DNA of 64,000 bases from Diphasiastrum complanatum (taxonomy: Eukaryota > Streptophyta > Lycopodiopsida > Lycopodiales > Lycopodiaceae), in assembly GCA_029204225.1 (NCBI GenBank), contig CM055104.1, forward strand, positions 44,245,330 through 44,309,329. Direction: 5' to 3'. A program made the position numbers and the translations under genes. The notes beneath the pieces were generated by a model. That model had not been told where the DNA came from. It searched no databases and saw nothing but the letters and a program-made list of their open reading frames with translations. Shown piece after piece: positions 58,942 through 64,000 of the stretch. Position 1 is the stretch's first letter. Every line of letters starts with the position of its first letter.

Positions 58942-59238
58942 ATGGTTTTCAAGCTCCAGAGATTAAGATATCAGTTCTTAAGTGTTTTATTTCTGACAGC
59001 GCTGCTGCTGGATTGTTCCTTTGTGGGATCTGCTGCACGCCTGCTCAGAACTGGAAATGGTGCTTCCCAGCCCTTCTATTTCAGCGATCCAGCTGACTCG
59101 AAAGGTCTGGCAGTGGGCTCTGGTCCTGATGAATGCGGATTTGAGGAATCAGCTGACTGCAGCCCACCCATGGAGAACTCATTTGGCACGTCCAAGCGTT
59201 TGGTACCAACGGGCCCAAATCCATTACACAACAGGTAG
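58942..59238 (+). CDS. CLE family secreted signalling peptide precursor
   Basis: A 98-residue single-exon prepropeptide. Residues 1 to ~31 form a signal peptide: basic start (KLQRLRYQ), hydrophobic core (FLSVLFLTALLL), small residues before cleavage (VGSA). A variable, acidic middle follows (~32-84). The C-terminus carries the 12-residue CLE motif RLVPTGPNPLHN (86-97) with one trailing Arg. It keeps the positions typical of the family: R1, P4, G6, P7 (often hydroxyproline), P9, H11, N12. Mature CLE peptides are processed, secreted and perceived by leucine-rich-repeat receptor kinases to control stem-cell, vascular or root development. The motif is closest to the A-type CLV3/CLE9/CLE10-like group, not the TDIF (HEVPSGPNPISN) group. 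The length is normal. No intron is needed. Stop TAG at 59236. Confidence 0.92.
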   Translation: MVFKLQRLRYQFLSVLFLTALLLDCSFVGSAARLLRTGNGASQPFYFSDPADSKGLAVGSGPDECGFEESADCSPPMENSFGTSKRLVPTGPNPLHNR

Positions 59239-59407
59239 ATGAATCTACCGTAAATAGCCGAAAGCAGATGATGGAGAGGATTCTGCAGTCTTCCCGGGTG
59301 GTCGCCTCTGCAGATCATCAGCTTACACTTTTCAGTGGACTGTGGATGAATTCACATGAGAGCAAACACGCCATTCTAGGAAGATCTCTGTGGATGTTCT
59401 TAATTTC

Positions 59408-59413
59408 AATAAA
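59408..59413 (+). terminator. Probable polyadenylation signal of the CLE gene
   Basis: AATAAA, 170 bp after the CLE stop codon, in AT-rich sequence. Position and sequence fit a plant near-upstream poly(A) element, but single motifs like this are common by chance. Confidence 0.4.
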
Positions 59414-59429
59414 GAGGCAAAGCGTTTGA

Positions 59430-62400
59430 TCCTGCTTGGGAAGATGAAAACTGTTAGTTTTGTTGTTGATTAAATTTACAGCCTAGTTGAAAATGTTGTT
59501 GCATCAACTGCACTTGTTTATGCACCTTCAAAGCAACAATTACCTTGGTGATGACCCAGTTCTTGGGTGCTACTCAGAAATGTACCTGGGAAGAGTTGTG
59601 ATAAGCCTTTAAAAGGAAGATGATTTGGGCAGGAAAATATCTTTACGCATATGGCAAGAACCATATGGCGGTTTTTATAGAGATCATTTTAAAACAGGAT
59701 TCAACTAGGTAAGGCCTGAGGCATCAGAGTACTCTTGATACATTATATCTTGCAGTGCTTGAGTATTCTTTAAAAAAATTGATGTGCCCTGCACAAATCA
59801 GGTCTTGTTGGAAGGTCCATGGTACTGGCTTATGTAGGTTTGTTAGCAGCACTGAAATAAACTTGTCAAATTTTGAGGATCATGAGTGACATGCTCTCGT
59901 TTTGGGCGAGTCACTAACAGATTTTCAATGGAATGCAGGTGAAGTTCAACTTGGTTCTGAGTATTCCACATGAAATGTGCCAACATCCAAGGCTATTGTC
60001 TTTTACAGCAACACCAATTATTCCTCTATTGGACATATTTGTTACCAATTATTATCCTGATTCTTTAGTAAAATGCAGGAATAAGCTCCTGTTGTGAGCC
60101 CATTTGGGGTTTGAAATTTGCATCAATCATGTACATTCGCCATTACATATGCTAATACAACATACTGCTCCGTTCAGCACCTTTCTACTTTTTGGCTTGA
60201 ATTATGGGAATAGATTGTAATAGGCATTATGTCTTTCAGACCTGCTTGGATGAAATTGTGATAGCAACTTGGTAGCCAAATGCTCGTTAAGATATTCGAT
60301 AGCTTTCTATTCCTTGTGTTGTACTGGTGTGCGAAGAAGCCGTTAACAATTTTGTAGACTTAGATGAAGTTTTCAAAAAGACATTTGTTACTTTCATTTA
60401 GCTTCATTTTGTATCAACTGCGTCGCATTTGTGAGTCCAAGAGTGTCTCTCTTTTCACAAAGAAATGTACTCTATCCTTTTTCAAATAATCTGCTCTTTG
60501 CCTTTGATGTTCTGTAAATAAGTACAGTTTTTGTTAAGAATACGTTAGATCCTAAGAAAACTTATGCTGGGTAATGGTGAGATTTTCCAATGGTTTTGCC
60601 TGGAGTATTTCATCTTAAAATAACTGCAGCTGCATTCGTTTATGCAGACTATGGCCGAATACATCTGTACCTCTTTCAACAACCTTGCTAAATTCTGTCT
60701 TGACGATAACTAGCCGGAAAACAATGTTGGGCATCTTGTTTTAGCCCTTGTCGATATACTTTTGACAGATGTTTTCCTCACCGTTACTCCAACTGGATTG
60801 AGAACACTTGTCACAGCTCTCTAGGTTCTAATGGTGTTAGTGCCAGGGTGGCTAATTGATTCAATACACCCATAGTAAATGGTAACGGCAAATATTTCCC
60901 TTGCTCCATTCTCGCCCACTTTTTCTCATGTTTGCACCCATACAGTTGCTGTGTCTTGTTTCATAAGTGATCATGATAAGAAGTGTGTTTTGTGCTTTAA
61001 GGGTGAAGTATATCTTATAACATTACATCACCTTACTATCAAAGGGGTCAATCAAATTGCTGCGATCAAAGCATTAGCAAGTTCTTCACCTTGTACAATG
61101 TGTATCTTCAAATCTTCATCGCATGGTGGAGTTGTTTATCAAATGTTGCGGTTGTTTTGCAGTTCCATTAATCAGTTCTGGAAGTATGTTCTCTTTCCCT
61201 TTGAAAGCAGCATACGTCATGTACACGAGCATCTCTTACATATGCAGTGTGCCATTGTTCAAAGACTCGGAATTTCCTTCTTAAACTAAAGCCATCCCAT
61301 TTGTCAAGGAAATGCTTAAAAAAATTTAAGATACCTCCTGGGCTCCTGGCGTATTCCATGCCTTGCTAATTAAAATTGTACACTAAGTTTCTCATGCTGA
61401 TTACTTCATCCTCTCAAAGTACATGCTCATTTTCAAGTTAAGTTGTTTGGGCCATTGGGATAACCCAAAAGCTAACATAGAAAATCTGAAAAGCCCTTTG
61501 GGCTGTGAAAGCCTCTGCTGCCGAAGTCCAACTTACAGCAGATTGGTCATATTTTGTAGACAAAATTCTGAAAGTAATTGAGATAATAATAATTTCGGAA
61601 TCTCTTTAGCAATCTTCAAATTCATTTGATTCTTCTGATTTTTGAGGCTTCGAAATAGTTTCGTGCCTCGAAAACTTGTAGTCATCCTTAATCATAGTAG
61701 GACTTGGGGTTTTATTCTACATTTCAGTAACCAAGACCTCCTAAACTTATCAACGTCTCTTACGGTTGAGAGCAGTTTTATCATTCAAGCATTCAAATGG
61801 CAAACACAAAGCACTCATGGCTCTATTTCACAGGTACGAATATGCCGGAGTAGACAGGCAGGAAAATTCTGCAGCTGTCTTACGGACTCCTGAGTGCTGA
61901 AAATAACTACATATTGCTAGGACTGAAAAGATTTTGCATAGGCCAGATTTTGCTAGGGCTGTTTTGCTGACTCTGAAACCTGATCAAGTTTGTGGCGGCA
62001 GTGCGTCCACATCACGCACTACTCCCCAGCATCTTAACTCTTAACCTTAGTCCTTGAGCATTACACGACAGGATTTCAAGAGTCCTGGGTCCTGGGTTCT
62101 GGGTCCTATGCTTGCCTGCAAACTTTATTACCGCAGCTAGAGTAACCCGGGCATCTGCCGAACCTGCTACAGGTAACAGAGGTCAGGCTCTACGTCTAAG
62201 CTGTGCTCCTGGCCTGCGGATACTACGAACTTATGAACCGTTCCAAGGTTCAACCGTGGGTCCGTGGAGCAACTCGCTTCTTCATATCAGGCAACGCGAA
62301 ACATCATCGCGATTCGCGACATCGCGGTTGCCAAAGTGGCAAAGACTCCACTCCACTGGCGACAAGGGTTGCATAAGTACGTGGGCAGGAAGATCGTGTC

Positions 62401-64000
62401 CAGTCGTCCTATGCACCAGCAATTAAAGCTGAGGTGATGCATGATGGACTAGGAAATCGGGACGATGGGGGACTGCATCATCACATCACCTCATCATCAC
62501 TTTCAAGTTTCATATCTCCTCTCCTGGACCTCTCCAGACTCCGTTCCAGGTTCCTAAACTTCCTACTGTATCGTATTATGACTATTATGTATTGCTAATA
62601 ATTATTTTGAAGGTTTGAAGTTGTGAACTTTGAGCTTTGTTTGTCTATTATCTTATGGGAGATGGGTGCTTAGTAATTAATACTTACTGGTGATTATACG
62701 ATAATACCTTTTCTTGGTACGACTCTTTATTAGTGGTTGCATTACTGATAAGACTACTTGAAGTTAATTGTACAAACTCCAGACATTTTAGTTTCTGGAA
62801 ATGAGGAGATAAAAAGTTGCAACATTTGCATTTGGTACAGTGCACGTATTCTTTTGCATGGCATCTGCATTTCTGCAGGACTGAGGATGAAAAAGGCACA
62901 GGGCCCAGGCCCTAGGCCATTTGCAGCAAGTAGAATCGCTACTCCCCGCGGCCCCCCCGGTGCTGCGCCTGCGGATGCCTTAGGGTTTATGCATACGCAT
63001 ACGGATGATATCATGATCCCTCTGGTCCGAGCACATTGGCACTGTGGCAAGGCCTAGAGATTCAAATTTCACCCAGTCACAACTTACGACAGACTCCGAC
63101 TCACGACTCACAGTCTCACAATGTCACATCTCTCCTTCACACCCTGAAGCTTTCAACTTTCAAGTTTCAACTCTTGCAATGTTGAACTCTAGGCTAGACC
63201 CATCTTTGCTAAACACATCGGTAAATCGTGATTATAATCAGTTTTTCATTGTTTGATTGTTCACCTTCCTTAAATTATGAGTTGAAACTGTACTACTTTG
63301 TAAGAAAGGACACTAAATTCTTCAAAGTTGATTGCAATTTCAAATTTTCCATCGTGCATGTTTTATATCATAAATTATAATGTAGTCCAATGTGACTTCC
63401 AATAGCAACATACTATATTGTATACACTAATAACAGTAGTAATAACTGGTCTAGTGTGACTCTGTGGCTGTCACATGCGAGCCTCTTATAGAAACAGTAT
63501 TGAAAGCATCTCCACAATTTACTCAACCACCACCTACAAATTCTCATGACTTGTGAGGCAATGAGCTGTAGCCTGTAACAATGGCATAGCCATTACTTAT
63601 TAGCATCAGATATGATGACTCGGTCACTGGAGTCAGGACCCTTATCAAGGAAGCAACTTGCCACTTGGTGCTGTATTTCTGCTCCATTAAGCTCTACTTT
63701 ATAATTAGTAAGTGTCCAGACACCAGATGCTTACTGAAGTCATATCATCATATACAGTTCATTATATGGTTTTCTTTTAGTATTTTATCCATTTCGATTC
63801 TGGTGAAAATTGCAATGTTGTAGGTATATCATGAGGTTTTGATGAAGTTTTTTTCAGGCGTTTAATATTCCAAATTCCAGCAGGCTGTAGCCCAAATTCC
63901 AATTGACAATACTGACAATCAGGTAACTTATGTTAGATTCTTCAAACTCCAGATTTGATGGAATTGACAATACTGACATTAATTATCTTACGTTGGTTCT
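59430..64000. other. Transposon-poor region right of the CLE gene
   Basis: No LTRs, priming sites or pol motifs are visible. Frames of 136 codons (60879-61289) and 104 codons (62112-62426) show no known motif. A GC-rich patch lies near 62895-62980 ('gggcccaggccctaggcc', 'ccccgcggccccccc'). Two 'aattgacaatactgaca' repeats occur near 63902 and 63962. Introns or UTRs of an unseen gene are possible but cannot be shown. Confidence 0.35.

Noticed and set aside
62112..62426. 104-codon frame near the right end
   Set aside because: No family resemblance, and composition explained by the local GC-rich sequence.

Overview
The window is nuclear DNA of a land plant, most likely a vascular plant with a large repeat-rich genome. 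It has almost no single-copy genes, many nested and decayed Ty1/copia and Ty3/gypsy LTR retrotransposons in both orientations, priming sites complementary to plant initiator-Met tRNA (TGGTATCAGAGC and variants), and one short gene for a plant-specific CLE signalling peptide. A gymnosperm-like genome would fit, but nothing here fixes the species.

Layout. 1-0.9 kb: minus-strand copia gag start with priming site and LTR. 1.06-3.0 kb: 5'-truncated copia RT/RNase H with a clipped 3' LTR. 3.3-7.25 kb: minus-strand copia relative with gag, protease, a gutted integrase and an unfamiliar C-terminal domain where RT/RNase H should be. 8.1-16 kb: gypsy remnants (LTR, gag, acidic gag, RT, RNase H, integrase) with a copia-type LTR at 11.6-12.35 kb. 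16.3-16.8 kb: a possible MITE. 18.9-27.56 kb: a plus-strand LTR fragment, then a decayed minus-strand copia element split by a young element (22331-26492) that has near-identical LTRs, a 5-bp target duplication and a 560-codon ORF carrying the same unfamiliar domain. 27.6-29.2 kb: minus-strand gypsy gag. 30.2-37.8 kb: copia gag, integrase, RT and RNase H on the plus strand, broken by a coding-free LTR element (32409-34731) and a solo LTR (35394-36102). 40.4-41.1 kb: a coiled-coil ORF of unknown origin. 41.2-49.2 kb: three more degenerate copia elements. 49.2-54.4 kb: no recognisable genes, but a striking GA/CT/AT microsatellite group. 54.4-56.5 kb: an unrecognised broken coding stretch and a copia RT fragment fused to an LTR. 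57.3-64 kb: no recognisable transposons, holding the CLE gene (58942-59238).

Most coding sequence here is parasitic and broken. Two things deserve attention. The first is the non-autonomous copia lineage that has replaced RT/RNase H with a conserved domain I do not recognise; it is seen in two diverged copies, each with its own integrase deletion. The second is the CLE peptide gene, the only convincing host gene. Several LTRs also share a module with the palindrome CACACGTGTG near the 3' end, and the young LTR has clustered CATGCA motifs upstream of its TATA box, which suggests shared regulation.
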